Counted from the first letter of the stretch, positions 16,445 to 25,094 are shown. The stretch is 38,560 nucleotides of DNA from Pseudomonadota bacterium (GCA_023428645.1 JAEYXD010000001.1:1-38560); one strand, 5' to 3'. Notes: generated by a model not told the origin, from the letters alone. A program made the numbers and translations.

Positions 16445-17056
16445 ATGCCGTTCACGCTGAAGCCGCTACCGTATCCGAAGGACTCGCTCGGCCCGACGAT
16501 GTCGGATCGCACACTCGAGTTCCATCATGACAAGCATCACGCGGCGTACGTGAAGAACTTGAATGATCTGACCGCGGGTACGCAGCACGATGGCGCGAGC
16601 CTCGAAACGATCATTCGCTCGACCGCGCGCGGCGCGGGCAAGGACCAGAAGATCTTCAACAACGCGGCCCAGGTGTGGAATCACGATTTCTTCTGGGAGT
16701 CGATCGCCCCGAACGGCGGCGGCACGCCGCCCGAGCCGATTCAGGAATTGATCGATGCCTCGTTCGGCTCGTTCGCGAACTTCCGCGACAAATTCGTCGA
16801 GGCCGCGGTCGCGCAGTTCGGCAGCGGCTGGGCGTGGCTCGTGCTGAAGGACGACCGGCTCGAAATCACGACGACCCACGACGCGGACAATCCGCTCACG
16901 AGCGATGCGCACGCCGTATGGACGTGCGATGTCTGGGAGCACGCGTATTACCTCGACTATCAAAACGAGCGCGCTCGGTTCGTGAAGAGCGTCATCGAGA
17001 CGATCGCGAACTGGCAGTTCGTGAGCAAGCGGCTCACCGAGGCGCCCTCGCGCTAG
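16445..17056 (+). CDS. sodB: Superoxide dismutase, Fe type
   Basis: It converts superoxide to oxygen and hydrogen peroxide in the cytoplasm. It has 203 residues, slightly longer than E. coli SodB (193). The metal ligands are His27 (LEFHHDKHHAAY), His80 (NAAQVWNHDFFW), Asp162 and His166 (DVWEHAYY). Gln76 in the NAAQ motif, in place of the Gly of Mn enzymes, points to iron as cofactor. LGPTMSDRTLEFHH replaces the common LSAETIEYHY at the first ligand. There is no signal peptide. It lies upstream of an iron-related operon whose promoter carries a Fur-like box, a sensible neighbourhood for an iron enzyme. Confidence 0.93.
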   Translation: MPFTLKPLPYPKDSLGPTMSDRTLEFHHDKHHAAYVKNLNDLTAGTQHDGASLETIIRSTARGAGKDQKIFNNAAQVWNHDFFWESIAPNGGGTPPEPIQELIDASFGSFANFRDKFVEAAVAQFGSGWAWLVLKDDRLEITTTHDADNPLTSDAHAVWTCDVWEHAYYLDYQNERARFVKSVIETIANWQFVSKRLTEAPSR

Positions 17057-17176
17057 TTGGCGAGAGTGCGACCGCAGCGTTCCCGCTCGGACGAGCGGCG
17101 CGCCGCATGGGCGTCGACGATGACCGACCTCGCGACATCCCGCGCCGCCGCGGGCTGGTGAGGCGGCCCCGACCAA

Positions 17177-17206
17177 TTGCGAGTCATTCTCGATTGCGAA
17201 TAGAAT
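17177..17206 (+). promoter_or_regulatory. Promoter with overlapping Fur-like box before the imelysin operon
   Basis: -35 TTGCGA (17177-17182) and -10 TAGAAT (17201-17206) are 18 bp apart. The bases 17179-17197, read on the minus strand as GCAATCGAGAATGACTCGC, match the Pseudomonas-style Fur box GCAAATGAGAATCATTTGC at 14 of 19 positions. The box fills the promoter spacer, where a bound iron repressor would block RNA polymerase. The promoter is followed by a 5' leader with an imperfect hairpin (17223-17264). Confidence 0.6.
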
Positions 17207-17222
17207 CGGCCCGGTTCTGATT

Positions 17223-17264
17223 CAGCTGCTTGCGGTCTGGCCGTCGCCCAAACGACCGCAGCTG
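17223..17264 (+). promoter_or_regulatory. Imperfect hairpin in the 5' leader of the imelysin operon
   Basis: GCGGTC (17232-17237) pairs with GACCGC (17254-17259). After a short left-side bulge, AGCTG (17224-17228) pairs with CAGCT in 17259-17263. It sits between the promoter and the start codon and could affect translation; no known riboswitch is recognised. Confidence 0.35.
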
Positions 17265-17290
17265 TCTTCACCTCCTACAAGCGGGTCACC

Positions 17291-18505
17291 ATGCGCCCTT
17301 CAATTCGCCTGGCCGGCTGCGCCGTCCTGGCCGCATCACTGTCGTTGTTCGGCTGCTCGCGGCAGGCGCAGGACGATCCACGCCGCCCGATCGTCGAGAA
17401 CTACGCGAACATCGTGCTGGCAACGTACGAGGACAGTCTCACGACGCTGCGCGAGCTCGACGCGGCCGTCGATGCGCTGCTCGCGGCGCCGAGCGAAGCG
17501 ACGTTGACCGCGGCTCGCGAGCGCTGGATCGCTGCGCGTATTCCCTACAGCAGGTCGGAGGCCTTCCGCTTCTACGCCGGCCCGATCGATCGCGAAGGCG
17601 GCCCCGAAGGTCAGATCAATGGCTGGCCGCTCGATGAAAACCATATCGATGCGGTCGTGCTGGAGCAGTACGGCGCGGCCCCAGGCTTGAACATCATCGG
17701 CAATCCCGCGCAGTTTCCGACGATCACGCCCGAGCTCATCGCCGCACAGAACGAAGCCGGCGGCGAGAAGAACATTGCGAGCGGCTATCACGCGATCGAA
17801 TTCCTGCTGTGGGGGCAGGACCTCAATGTGCCGCCCGAAGCCGCGGGGCAGCGTCCATTTACGGATTTCGTCACGAACGGTGACGCGAACAGCATTCCCG
17901 CCCGGCGCGGCGAGTATCTGAAAGCAGCGACGACGCTGCTCATTCGCGATGTCGAGAGCGTGACGCAAGAGTGGCGCGAGCCGCCGCCGGGCACCGAGAA
18001 CTATCGCAGCGCGCTCGTGACGGGGGACGTTTACACGGGTCTGAAGCGCATGCTGACCGGCGTCATCACGCTCGCGGAGGTCGAGATGGCCAGCGAGCGC
18101 ATGAACGTGCCGATGTTGTCCGGCGATCAGGAAGAGGAGCAATCCTGCTTCAGCGACACGACGACCGCGGACCTGCGCAGCAACGGCGCCGGCATCGACA
18201 GCGTGTACTTCGGCCGCTACGAATCCCTGAGCGGCAGAAAGATCGAGGGCGCGAGCCTCGCCGAGGCGGTGAAGGCCGCCGATCCGCGCGTCGCGGAAGA
18301 AATCGAGGCGCGCCTCACCCGAACGCGCGAGGCGCTGCAGAACATCGGGACGCCATTCGATCGCGAGATCCATCCGGACAACAAGGAAGGCCAGGCGCGA
18401 GTGCAGGCGGCGATCGATTCGCTGCACGCGCAGACGCAGTCATTCACGCGCGTGGCCAAGGCCCTGCAGATCTTCCTGTCTCCGATCGCGACCGATGGCG
18501 ACTGA
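17291..18505 (+). CDS. Imelysin-family lipoprotein (iron-regulated, IrpA/IcmP-like)
   Basis: This 404-residue envelope lipoprotein has a signal ending LSLFGC (Cys22). The imelysin domain spans about residues 35-395. It carries the family's GxHxxE motif as Gly165-Tyr-His167-Ala-Ile-Glu170, followed by FLLWGQD, and the ARERWIAARIPYSRSEAFRF segment. Imelysins bind metal and are linked to bacterial iron uptake; the protease role claimed for IcmP is not established for the family. The next gene overlaps its end by 11 bp, and the four plus-strand genes from here to 21972 read as one operon behind a Fur-like box. In Pseudomonas aeruginosa similar imelysin, di-heme and DUF1513 genes are clustered and iron-regulated. 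Confidence 0.92.
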   Translation: MRPSIRLAGCAVLAASLSLFGCSRQAQDDPRRPIVENYANIVLATYEDSLTTLRELDAAVDALLAAPSEATLTAARERWIAARIPYSRSEAFRFYAGPIDREGGPEGQINGWPLDENHIDAVVLEQYGAAPGLNIIGNPAQFPTITPELIAAQNEAGGEKNIASGYHAIEFLLWGQDLNVPPEAAGQRPFTDFVTNGDANSIPARRGEYLKAATTLLIRDVESVTQEWREPPPGTENYRSALVTGDVYTGLKRMLTGVITLAEVEMASERMNVPMLSGDQEEEQSCFSDTTTADLRSNGAGIDSVYFGRYESLSGRKIEGASLAEAVKAADPRVAEEIEARLTRTREALQNIGTPFDREIHPDNKEGQARVQAAIDSLHAQTQSFTRVAKALQIFLSPIATDGD

Positions 18506-19934
18506 GCGCGAATTGCTGCCGCCCAGCCTGGCAGGCGCGCGCTGGAGCCCGCGCAGCGGGCTCGCTGCCGTGGCGATCGTCATCGGGTTGTCCGCATGCT
18601 CGCGCGGCTCGCACGACACGGCCGAGCTGTTGAACGTGAAATCCGGCGGCGCGACGACGATCTTCGAAACGAACCGCAACGCCTACTCGCAGCCGGCCGC
18701 CAATCTCGAGATCGAACGTCGCGGCGAGTTCTTCATCGGTAATGCGTTCTTCAACAGCGCGTGGGTCGTCGCACCCGCGACCGCGGGCGCCCGCGACGGC
18801 TTGGGACCGCTGTTCAACGCGCGCAGCTGCGATCAGTGCCACAACAACGACGGCCGCGGCGCACCGCCGTTGCAGGCCGGCGAACGACCGGTCGCGCTCG
18901 TGCTGCAATTCGCGACGCCGACTCCCGGCACGAACAACGAGCCGGGCGCCGATCCGCATTACGGCAGCAACTTCAACCCCTTCGCGATCGGCAGCATTCC
19001 CGCCGAAGGCACCGTGCGCATCGAGTCGCGCGAGATCGTCGGCACGTTCGCCGATGGCGAGACGTACACGCTGCTCGCCCCGACGTATGTCTTCGAAGAG
19101 CTCGCCTACGGCGAGCTGTCGCCGCAAACGCGCTTCTCGCCGCGCGTCGCGCCCTCGGTGTTCGGCATGGGCCTGCTCGAAGCGATTCCGGAAGCGCAGA
19201 TTCTCGAACGCGCCGATCCGGACGACGCAGACAACGACGGCATTTCCGGCCGTCCGAATCGCGTCTGGGATTACGCACAGAACCAGGTCGTGCTCGGGCG
19301 CCTGGGCTGGAAGGCGAATCAGCCGGACATCGCGCACCAGACGGCGGGTGCGTTCTCGCAAGAGATCGGTATGACGACGACGCTGCGTCCCGAGCCGAAT
19401 TGCACGAGCGTCCAGATCGCATGCCTCGAGGCACCCGACGGCGGCAGCCCCGAGATCAGCGACGAGATCTTCACGCGCGTCGTCGACTACCAACGCATGC
19501 TCGCGGTGCCGGCACGCCGGAATCTCGATGATCCAAAGGTGCAGGCGGGCGCGAAACTGTTCGCATCCGCCGGCTGCGCGGCGTGTCATCGCGCGACGTT
19601 CACGACGGGCGAAGTCGCGGATGCGCCGTACTTGAGCCACCAGAAGATTCATCCGTTCACGGACATGCTGCTGCACGACATGGGCCCCGAGCTCGCGGAT
19701 GGCCGCCCCGATTTCGACGCGAGCGGCACGGAATGGCGCACGCCGCCGCTGTGGGGCCTCGGCTTGCAGCACGCGGTGAACGGTCATACGCGCCTGCTGC
19801 ACGACGGCCGTGCGCGCGATGCCAGCGAGGCCATTCTCTGGCATGGCGGCGAAGCCGAGGCGGCGCGTGAAGCGTATAAGCGGATGTCGAAGACCGAGCG
19901 GCAGGCGCTCCTCAGATTCCTGGATTCCCTGTGA
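18495..19934 (+). CDS. Di-heme c-type cytochrome (DUF1111/di-heme oxidoreductase family) lipoprotein
   Basis: This 479-residue periplasmic redox protein has two heme c sites: CDQCH (112-116) in GLGPLFNARSCDQCHNNDGR and CAACH (361-365) in LFASAGCAACH. The signal ends in a lipobox, GLSAC (Cys35), after about 23 extra N-terminal residues, so a later start is possible. The closing TEWRTPPLWGLGLQHAVNGH and HDGRARDASEAILWHGGEA blocks are typical of the DUF1111 family, often called thiol oxidoreductase. Beside imelysin it may help reduce or oxidise iron at the envelope (inference). It overlaps imelysin by 11 bp and the DUF1513 gene by 4 bp. Confidence 0.92.
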   Translation: MATERELLPPSLAGARWSPRSGLAAVAIVIGLSACSRGSHDTAELLNVKSGGATTIFETNRNAYSQPAANLEIERRGEFFIGNAFFNSAWVVAPATAGARDGLGPLFNARSCDQCHNNDGRGAPPLQAGERPVALVLQFATPTPGTNNEPGADPHYGSNFNPFAIGSIPAEGTVRIESREIVGTFADGETYTLLAPTYVFEELAYGELSPQTRFSPRVAPSVFGMGLLEAIPEAQILERADPDDADNDGISGRPNRVWDYAQNQVVLGRLGWKANQPDIAHQTAGAFSQEIGMTTTLRPEPNCTSVQIACLEAPDGGSPEISDEIFTRVVDYQRMLAVPARRNLDDPKVQAGAKLFASAGCAACHRATFTTGEVADAPYLSHQKIHPFTDMLLHDMGPELADGRPDFDASGTEWRTPPLWGLGLQHAVNGHTRLLHDGRARDASEAILWHGGEAEAAREAYKRMSKTERQALLRFLDSL

Positions 19935-21091
19935 CCATGAACGACGAATCCGCCACGACCAGCCGCAGTGACGCCGGGTCCTTGCTGTCGCGGCGCGCGT
20001 TCATCGTCGGCGCAGCTTCGGTGTCGGCCCTCGGGATCGGGGGCGCGGCGATGGTCTTTTCTCGCGCCGCTCACGCGGGAACGCTGCTGTCCGCGTTCGA
20101 GGACGTGCGTGGCGATCAATACGTCGGCGGCTTGCATCTCGAAGGCCGTCACGTCTTCGGCGCGCGCGTGCCGATGCGGGCTCACGGCTGCGCGATCGAT
20201 CCGCGCGATCCGCTGCGTGTCGTGTATTTCGCGCGCCGGCCAGGCACACGCGCGTTCGAGTTCGATCGCGCCACGAATACCGTTCGCACCGCCTGCGATA
20301 CGCCGCGCGGCCGGCACTTCGCGGGGCACGGCGTGTTCTCGGCGGACGGCGCTTGGCTGTTCACCCCCGAGCACGACTATGAAAACGCCCGCGGCGTCGT
20401 AGCCGTGCGCGACGCGCGCACGTTCGCGATCGCGGCCGAGATCGACACGCGCGGCATCGACCCACACGAGGTTGCGTGGTCCGCGGATCGCACGCAGCTC
20501 GTCGTCGCGAACGGCGGCATCCTCACGCATCCGCGCTCGTATCGAGACAAGCTCAACATCCCGACGATGGATCCGTCGCTGTGCATCATCGAGGCCGCGA
20601 GCGGCGAATGCATCGAGCAATGGCGGTTGCCCGACCATCTGCTGAGCATTCGGCATCTGGCCGTCGCCGCGGACGGACGCGTCGCCGTCGGCTTGCAATA
20701 CGAAGGCGAGCCAGAGCACGCACCCGCGATCGCAGCGTTGTATCGGCCCGGCATCGGGCTCGAACTGCTGCCGCTGCCCGCGGCTGCGCGCGTGCGCTCC
20801 CGCGGCTATGTCGCGAGCATCGCACTGAGCGAACCGGGCGACACGATCGCCGCGGCTTGTCCCTACGGCAAGGGCGTTGCATGCTGGTCGCTCGCGGAGC
20901 GCGCGTTCCTCGACTTCATTCCCGCCGAGGAAACGTATGGAGTGTCGCGGCTTGCCGACGGCGCGCTGGTCGCTTCGCAACGGGACGGCACGCTTTACAC
21001 GCTCAACGATGGACGCTCGCGGTCGAACTTTGTGACCGTCGACCGGGATTCGCCGATTCGCTGGGACGATCATTGGACGACCGTAGCTTGA
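19931..21091 (+). CDS. DUF1513 family protein, Tat-exported
   Basis: 386 residues from GTG 19931 (GTGA overlap with the cytochrome stop); ATG 19937, two codons later, is equally plausible. The twin-arginine signal LSRRAFIVGAASVSALGIGG (Arg21-Arg22) suggests folded export, often a sign of a bound cofactor. The rest looks like a beta-propeller with repeated strands such as GHGVFSADGAWLFTPEHDYE, DPHEVAWSADRTQLVVANGG and IRHLAVAADGRVAVGLQYEG. The DUF1513 family is a constant partner of imelysin and DUF1111 genes in iron-repressed operons. The biochemical role is unknown. Confidence 0.9.
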   Translation: MTMNDESATTSRSDAGSLLSRRAFIVGAASVSALGIGGAAMVFSRAAHAGTLLSAFEDVRGDQYVGGLHLEGRHVFGARVPMRAHGCAIDPRDPLRVVYFARRPGTRAFEFDRATNTVRTACDTPRGRHFAGHGVFSADGAWLFTPEHDYENARGVVAVRDARTFAIAAEIDTRGIDPHEVAWSADRTQLVVANGGILTHPRSYRDKLNIPTMDPSLCIIEAASGECIEQWRLPDHLLSIRHLAVAADGRVAVGLQYEGEPEHAPAIAALYRPGIGLELLPLPAAARVRSRGYVASIALSEPGDTIAAACPYGKGVACWSLAERAFLDFIPAEETYGVSRLADGALVASQRDGTLYTLNDGRSRSNFVTVDRDSPIRWDDHWTTVA

Positions 21092-21093
21092 AG

Positions 21094-21972
21094 ATGCTTA
21101 TGCAGCGATCGACTTCGACCGTGAACGGCGCGACCTTGCAGGGCTTCGCCCTGGCGTGTGTCGCCGCCTGCGGCTGGGCCGCGAGCAGTGCGGGCGCCGC
21201 CGAGAACAGTAATCTCCCCGATTGGGCACCGAAGCCCAAACCGCACCTCGTCGAGGATCGCTTTCGCGCCGAAGTCGCGGTGCTCGCGAGCACGTTCGAC
21301 ACGACCTTGCGGCTGGATCCGAGCCTGAGCGTGCAAGGCACGACGCTCGGCGCCGAGGACGACCTCGGACTCGATGATTCGCAATTCCTGATGCTGGGTG
21401 AGATCACGCTGCTGCCCGGCGAGCACCATCTCGTGCGGTTGAGCGGCTTGAGCACACGGCGGTCGGCCGTCACACAGCTCACGCGAACCATCCGCTTCGA
21501 CGACCAGGTGTACTTGCGCAACGAAATCGTCGCGAGCGAGCTCAATCTCACGATGTTCGGACTGACGTACGGCTATCGCTTCATCGCGAGCGAGCGAGCG
21601 GAGTTTACGGCGACGTTCGGGATTCAGATCGCGGAAGTGGAAGCGAACGCGGTCGTGCGCAGCCGCGTCGTACGCGATCCCGAGGACGGCGTTGCGCCGC
21701 TGCCGCTGCTCGGCATCGAAGGCCGCTATGACTTCACGCCGAGCTGGTCCGTCGAAGCGCGCCTCCAATACCTCGCGGCGAACATCGAAGCCGTCGACGG
21801 CTCGCTCCTCGATGCGCGGGTCGCGCTCGCCTGGCGCGTGAACCCGCACCTCGTCTTCGGGCTCGGCTATCGCTCGTTCGCGATCGACATCGATTCCGAG
21901 AACGACAGCGCGCCTGGGCGTGTCGACATGCGCATCGCCGGACCCACGCTGTTCATGCGCGCGAGCTTGTAG
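21094..21972 (+). CDS. Putative outer-membrane beta-barrel protein, end of the imelysin operon
   Basis: 292 residues from ATG 21094 (ATG 21100 also possible), 2 bp after the DUF1513 stop. An N-terminal signal peptide ends near AASSAGA-AENS. The mature chain shows alternating amphipathic strands (LFGLGYRSFAIDI-like, NLTMFGLTYGYRFI, FTATFGIQIAEVEA, WSVEARLQYLAANIEA). It closes with an aromatic/hydrophobic end (TLFMRASL), consistent with an 8-12 strand outer-membrane barrel. No family name is certain. Its position suggests it belongs to the same iron-responsive envelope function. The last 20 bp overlap the convergent AraC gene. Confidence 0.75.
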   Translation: MLMQRSTSTVNGATLQGFALACVAACGWAASSAGAAENSNLPDWAPKPKPHLVEDRFRAEVAVLASTFDTTLRLDPSLSVQGTTLGAEDDLGLDDSQFLMLGEITLLPGEHHLVRLSGLSTRRSAVTQLTRTIRFDDQVYLRNEIVASELNLTMFGLTYGYRFIASERAEFTATFGIQIAEVEANAVVRSRVVRDPEDGVAPLPLLGIEGRYDFTPSWSVEARLQYLAANIEAVDGSLLDARVALAWRVNPHLVFGLGYRSFAIDIDSENDSAPGRVDMRIAGPTLFMRASL

Positions 21973-23011
21973 GCGCGCATTGCGTATGGCGGGTCGGGTC
22001 GGACGGCCCGGGATCGAAGTGCGTGAACCTGCGCGCCGCGCACGCAATCCATGAGACGTCGAACGGGTCGGCCGATTTCGGCGGCCGTCGCAACGATTCC
22101 GATGGCGACTCGCCATACAGCGCCTTGTAGTTGCGCGCGAACAGGCTGAAATCCCACACGCCGAACCGCGCGGCGATTTTCGCAACCGTGTCGCGAGCGG
22201 GATCCGCCACGAGCAAGGCGCGCCGTATCTCCAGCAACTGACGCACTTTCAGCAAGCGCATCGGCCCCACGCCGAAGTATTCGTGAAAAACGTTCCGCAA
22301 CGTTCGCTCGCTCACGGATGTCGCCCGGCACAGATCATCGATGAACAGCGGCTGGCCGTGCTTCGCTTCGATCAGTTCGAGCGTATCGGCGATGACGCGG
22401 TCGCGCGGGACCTGCGGCCGACCGACATGACGCTCGCGGCTCGCCGAGCTCGCGTCGATCGTCTGCAGCACCGCGGCGAGCACGTCTTCTTCCGCGGCGT
22501 TCGCGGCGGCCGGCTCGAGGAAGCCGATCATCGCGTCCTCGTTGGTGATGCGCGCAATAAGTTGTCGCAAACGATCGAGCGAGTTCGCGTTCGATTGCGC
22601 GCGTGTGCCGGGATCCAGCGACGCCATCACGTGCTCGGTATCGAACATTCCGTGCGTCTCGTCGCGCAGCGGGATCGTCACGCCGGCCCAGCGCGTCGTC
22701 TCGCGAGCGGCGAACGTGAACGGCTGATCGTGCTTCAGATAGATGAGCGAATTGTCTTCGAGGGCGTGGCCGTCGATGCGGATGCGCTTCGGGTCCGACA
22801 TTGGAATGCCGAGCGTCAATGTGTTCGACGTGCCGTCTCCGGCATAGGTCGCCGCGGCGCCGATCTGGAGTTGCTGCAGATCGATGCGCCCGAGCGTCGC
22901 GACGTCCACCCACCAGTCGTTTTCGGATCTCGCCGTGGGGACGAAGCGTCCCGCGATGCCTCGAATGGAGTCGGCGAACTCATCGAAATCGTGGAACACG
23001 ATGCGCGTCAT
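21953..23011 (-). CDS. AraC-family transcriptional regulator
   Basis: This 352-residue regulator has an N-terminal cupin-like sensor (about 1-200) and a C-terminal AraC domain (about 220-315). Its two HTH units are LFIDDLCRATSVSERTLRNVF and VAKIAARFGVWDFSLFARNY, followed by the family GESPSESLR. About 35 extra residues follow, and that tail overlaps the convergent barrel gene by 20 bp. The start ATG is preceded by a run of eight G residues (C8 at 23019-23026 on the plus strand) where the ribosome-binding site should be. The target is unknown; the barrel/imelysin operon and the thiolase are neighbours. Confidence 0.88.
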   Translation of the reverse strand: MTRIVFHDFDEFADSIRGIAGRFVPTARSENDWWVDVATLGRIDLQQLQIGAAATYAGDGTSNTLTLGIPMSDPKRIRIDGHALEDNSLIYLKHDQPFTFAARETTRWAGVTIPLRDETHGMFDTEHVMASLDPGTRAQSNANSLDRLRQLIARITNEDAMIGFLEPAAANAAEEDVLAAVLQTIDASSASRERHVGRPQVPRDRVIADTLELIEAKHGQPLFIDDLCRATSVSERTLRNVFHEYFGVGPMRLLKVRQLLEIRRALLVADPARDTVAKIAARFGVWDFSLFARNYKALYGESPSESLRRPPKSADPFDVSWIACAARRFTHFDPGPSDPTRHTQCAPTSSRA

Positions 23012-23050
23012 GTGGGATCCCCCCCCATCGTAAGTGTCTCAGCGCTCCGT

Positions 23051-23108
23051 GCGTTTCGAGCTCGTGCGCTCGAACGCGACTTACGTTGCCGCCTTCGCTG
23101 CGGCGAAG
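23051..23108. repeat. Two adjacent hairpins in a 110-bp gap
   Basis: GCGTTTCGAGC (23051-23061) pairs with GCTCGAACGC (23068-23077) with one bulge. CTTCGC (23093-23098) pairs with GCGAAG (23103-23108). They follow the small membrane protein gene on the minus strand and precede the AraC gene. No T-tract follows either on the minus strand. Confidence 0.5.
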
Positions 23109-23121
23109 CTGAACCTTACGC

Positions 23122-23556
23122 CTAAGGGCGATCTCGCGTCACTGTGGAGTTTCCGTTATCCCGCGCAGGTGCCGCCGGTGTGACATAAGGCTGAAGCATC
23201 ACGACGCCCGGCTCGCTCGTGGGCGCCTGATCCACGGCCTGCTGCGGCGGTGGCGACGTCGCTTCTGGGGATGAATCGAAGATGGCCGTGTTGAACTGTC
23301 GCAGCGCCCCGACGAAGCCGACGGCGGCACCGAACGTGATGAACACCGGAACGGCGGCGAGCGCCAGGACGAGTGCTTGTCGCCACGGCTTTGGCTTGCG
23401 GGCGGCGGCTCGATCGCGCTCGCGGTCGATCGCCTCTTGCGCGCGTTGCTGAACAGCCTTTTGGAGCTCGGACTGCGGCCGCTCGAAAGGCAGGATTTGC
23501 GCCTTGGAGGATTGGGGGACGACTTCGTTGGCGCGCTCGTCGAAATCTTGGCTCAT
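23122..23556 (-). CDS. Small single-pass membrane protein, unknown function
   Basis: 144 residues from ATG 23556 (MSQDFDERANEVV); the frame is open further upstream but that part has no protein character. There is a charged, helical N-terminus (QKAVQQRAQEAIDRERDRAA) of about 50 residues. One membrane helix (ALVLALAAVPVFITFGAAVG) follows, then a Pro/Ala-rich outside tail (PEATSPPPQQAVDQAPTSEP). The layout resembles envelope tethers, but no family is recognised. Confidence 0.65.
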   Translation of the reverse strand: MSQDFDERANEVVPQSSKAQILPFERPQSELQKAVQQRAQEAIDRERDRAAARKPKPWRQALVLALAAVPVFITFGAAVGFVGALRQFNTAIFDSSPEATSPPPQQAVDQAPTSEPGVVMLQPYVTPAAPARDNGNSTVTRDRP

Positions 23557-23786
23557 GGACGTCAGACCCGCGGCTGTTCGGTTCGAGGAGGCGAGGCAGT
23601 GTAACGCCTCATTCCTGAAGTTGTTGTCAGTTGCGGCCAAAACAAGCGCGACGCGATGACTTGAGGCGCTGGATCGCCTAAGCCGTTGATCCCGCGTCGA
23701 CGTTTCGGAAATCCCCTGTCGGCGGTTCGCCGAGCCGAGCACGAACTCCAAGACACGGTGCCCGAGCAGCGCACGGGCTGCGTGTC

Positions 23787-24995
23787 TTACACGCGTTCGA
23801 TGATCATCGCGATGCCTTGACCGACTCCGATGCACATCGTGCACAGGGCAAACCGGCCGTGCGTCTTTTCCAGCTGATTCAAAGCCGTCGTCGCGAGCCG
23901 CGCGCCGCTGGCGCCGAGCGGGTGGCCGATCGCGATGGCGCCGCCGTTCGGATTCACGTGCGCTGCGTCGTCCGGCAGGCCGAGCTGCCGCATGACCGCG
24001 AGCGCCTGCGCGGCGAACGCCTCGTTCAGCTCGATCACGTCCATCTGCCCGAGCTCGAGCTTCGCGAGCGCGAGCACCTTGCGCGACGCCGGCACCGGCC
24101 CGATGCCCATGATCCGCGGCGGCACGCCCGCGGTGGCCGTCGCGATGACGCGAGCACGCACCTTGAGGCCGTACTTCGCGGCCGCCGCCTCGCTCGCGAG
24201 CAGCAGCGCGCAGCTGCCGTCATTGACACCCGACGCGTTGCCCGCGGTGACCGTGCCGTCCGGCTTCACGACGCCCTTCAACTTCGCGAGCGCTTCGAGC
24301 GTCGTCGCGCGCGGGTGCTCGTCGGCGGCGAATTGCAGCGGCTCGCCCTTCTTCTGTGGAATGCTGACCGGTGTGAGTTCGCTCGCGAAGAAGCTGCTCG
24401 CGTACGCCGCCGCGTAGCGCTGCTGACTGCGCAGCGCGAACGCATCCTGGTCGGCCCGCTTGATGTCGAACTGCTGCGCGACGTTCTCGGCCGTCTCCGG
24501 CATCGAGTCCACGCCGTACCGAGCCTTCATGAGCGGATTGACGAAACGCCAGCCGATCGTCGTGTCTTCGATCTTCGCCGCGCGTGAGAATGCGCTGTCG
24601 GCCTTGCCCATGACGAACGGTGCGCGCGTCATGCTCTCGACGCCGCCGGCGATCATGAGCTCTGCTTCACCGCTGCGGATCGCGCGCGCCGCGAGATTCA
24701 CCGCATCGAGGCCCGAGCCGCACAAACGATTGATCGTCGCGCCCGGCACGGAATCCGGCAGACCCGCGAGCAGCGACGACATGCGCGCAACGTTGCGATT
24801 GTCCTCGCCCGCCTGGTTCGCGCAGCCGAAGTACACGTCGTCGATCGCGGCCCAATCGACGCTGGGATTTCGCCGCATCAACGCCGCAAGCGGAATCGCG
24901 CCGAGGTCGTCGGTGCGAACCTGAGCCAGCGCGCCACCGTAGCGGCCGATAGGAGTCCGGATCGCGTCGCAGATGAAAACTTGGCGCATGGGCAT
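23787..24995 (-). CDS. 3-oxoadipyl-CoA thiolase (PcaF/PaaJ type)
   Basis: It cleaves 3-oxoadipyl-CoA to succinyl-CoA and acetyl-CoA, the last step of the beta-ketoadipate and phenylacetate routes. Its 402 residues carry the full thiolase set: nucleophile Cys92 (NRLCGSG), His358 (IGHPLGASG) and Cys388 (CTMCIGVGQG). It also has the PcaF/PaaJ-specific segments TTIGWRFVNPLMKARYGVDS, ICDAIRTPIGRYGGAL and NQAGEDNRNVARM, which separate it from acetyl-CoA acetyltransferases. The start may be ATG 24995 or 24989; relatives begin at the second. No other aromatic-catabolism gene is nearby, so it is a lone copy whose exact pathway is open. Confidence 0.9.
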   Translation of the reverse strand: MPMRQVFICDAIRTPIGRYGGALAQVRTDDLGAIPLAALMRRNPSVDWAAIDDVYFGCANQAGEDNRNVARMSSLLAGLPDSVPGATINRLCGSGLDAVNLAARAIRSGEAELMIAGGVESMTRAPFVMGKADSAFSRAAKIEDTTIGWRFVNPLMKARYGVDSMPETAENVAQQFDIKRADQDAFALRSQQRYAAAYASSFFASELTPVSIPQKKGEPLQFAADEHPRATTLEALAKLKGVVKPDGTVTAGNASGVNDGSCALLLASEAAAAKYGLKVRARVIATATAGVPPRIMGIGPVPASRKVLALAKLELGQMDVIELNEAFAAQALAVMRQLGLPDDAAHVNPNGGAIAIGHPLGASGARLATTALNQLEKTHGRFALCTMCIGVGQGIAMIIERV

Positions 24996-25034
24996 GGCTC
25001 GCAGAATGGAAATGAGAAGGAGCGAAGCTCGCTC

Positions 25035-25040
25035 ATTCTA
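25035..25040 (-). promoter_or_regulatory. Candidate -10 element (TAGAAT) for the thiolase gene
   Basis: Read on the minus strand, TAGAAT lies 45 bp upstream of the thiolase ATG at 24995. A 6-bp hairpin (GAGCGA/TCGCTC) lies between them in the leader. There is no clear -35. Confidence 0.35.
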
Positions 25041-25094
25041 GCCTGCGCTCGCGCGAGCCACAGCGCCGCGGGCGCGGCTTGCAAAATCTTTTGG

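Noticed and set aside
16256..16460. Possible small protein beginning Met-Asp-Glu-Cys repeated
   Set aside because: The repeat is produced by the 12-bp tandem DNA repeat; no ribosome-binding site, and it runs into sodB.
17223..17264. Riboswitch in the imelysin leader
   Set aside because: The hairpin is short and imperfect and fits no class I know; kept only as a leader hairpin.
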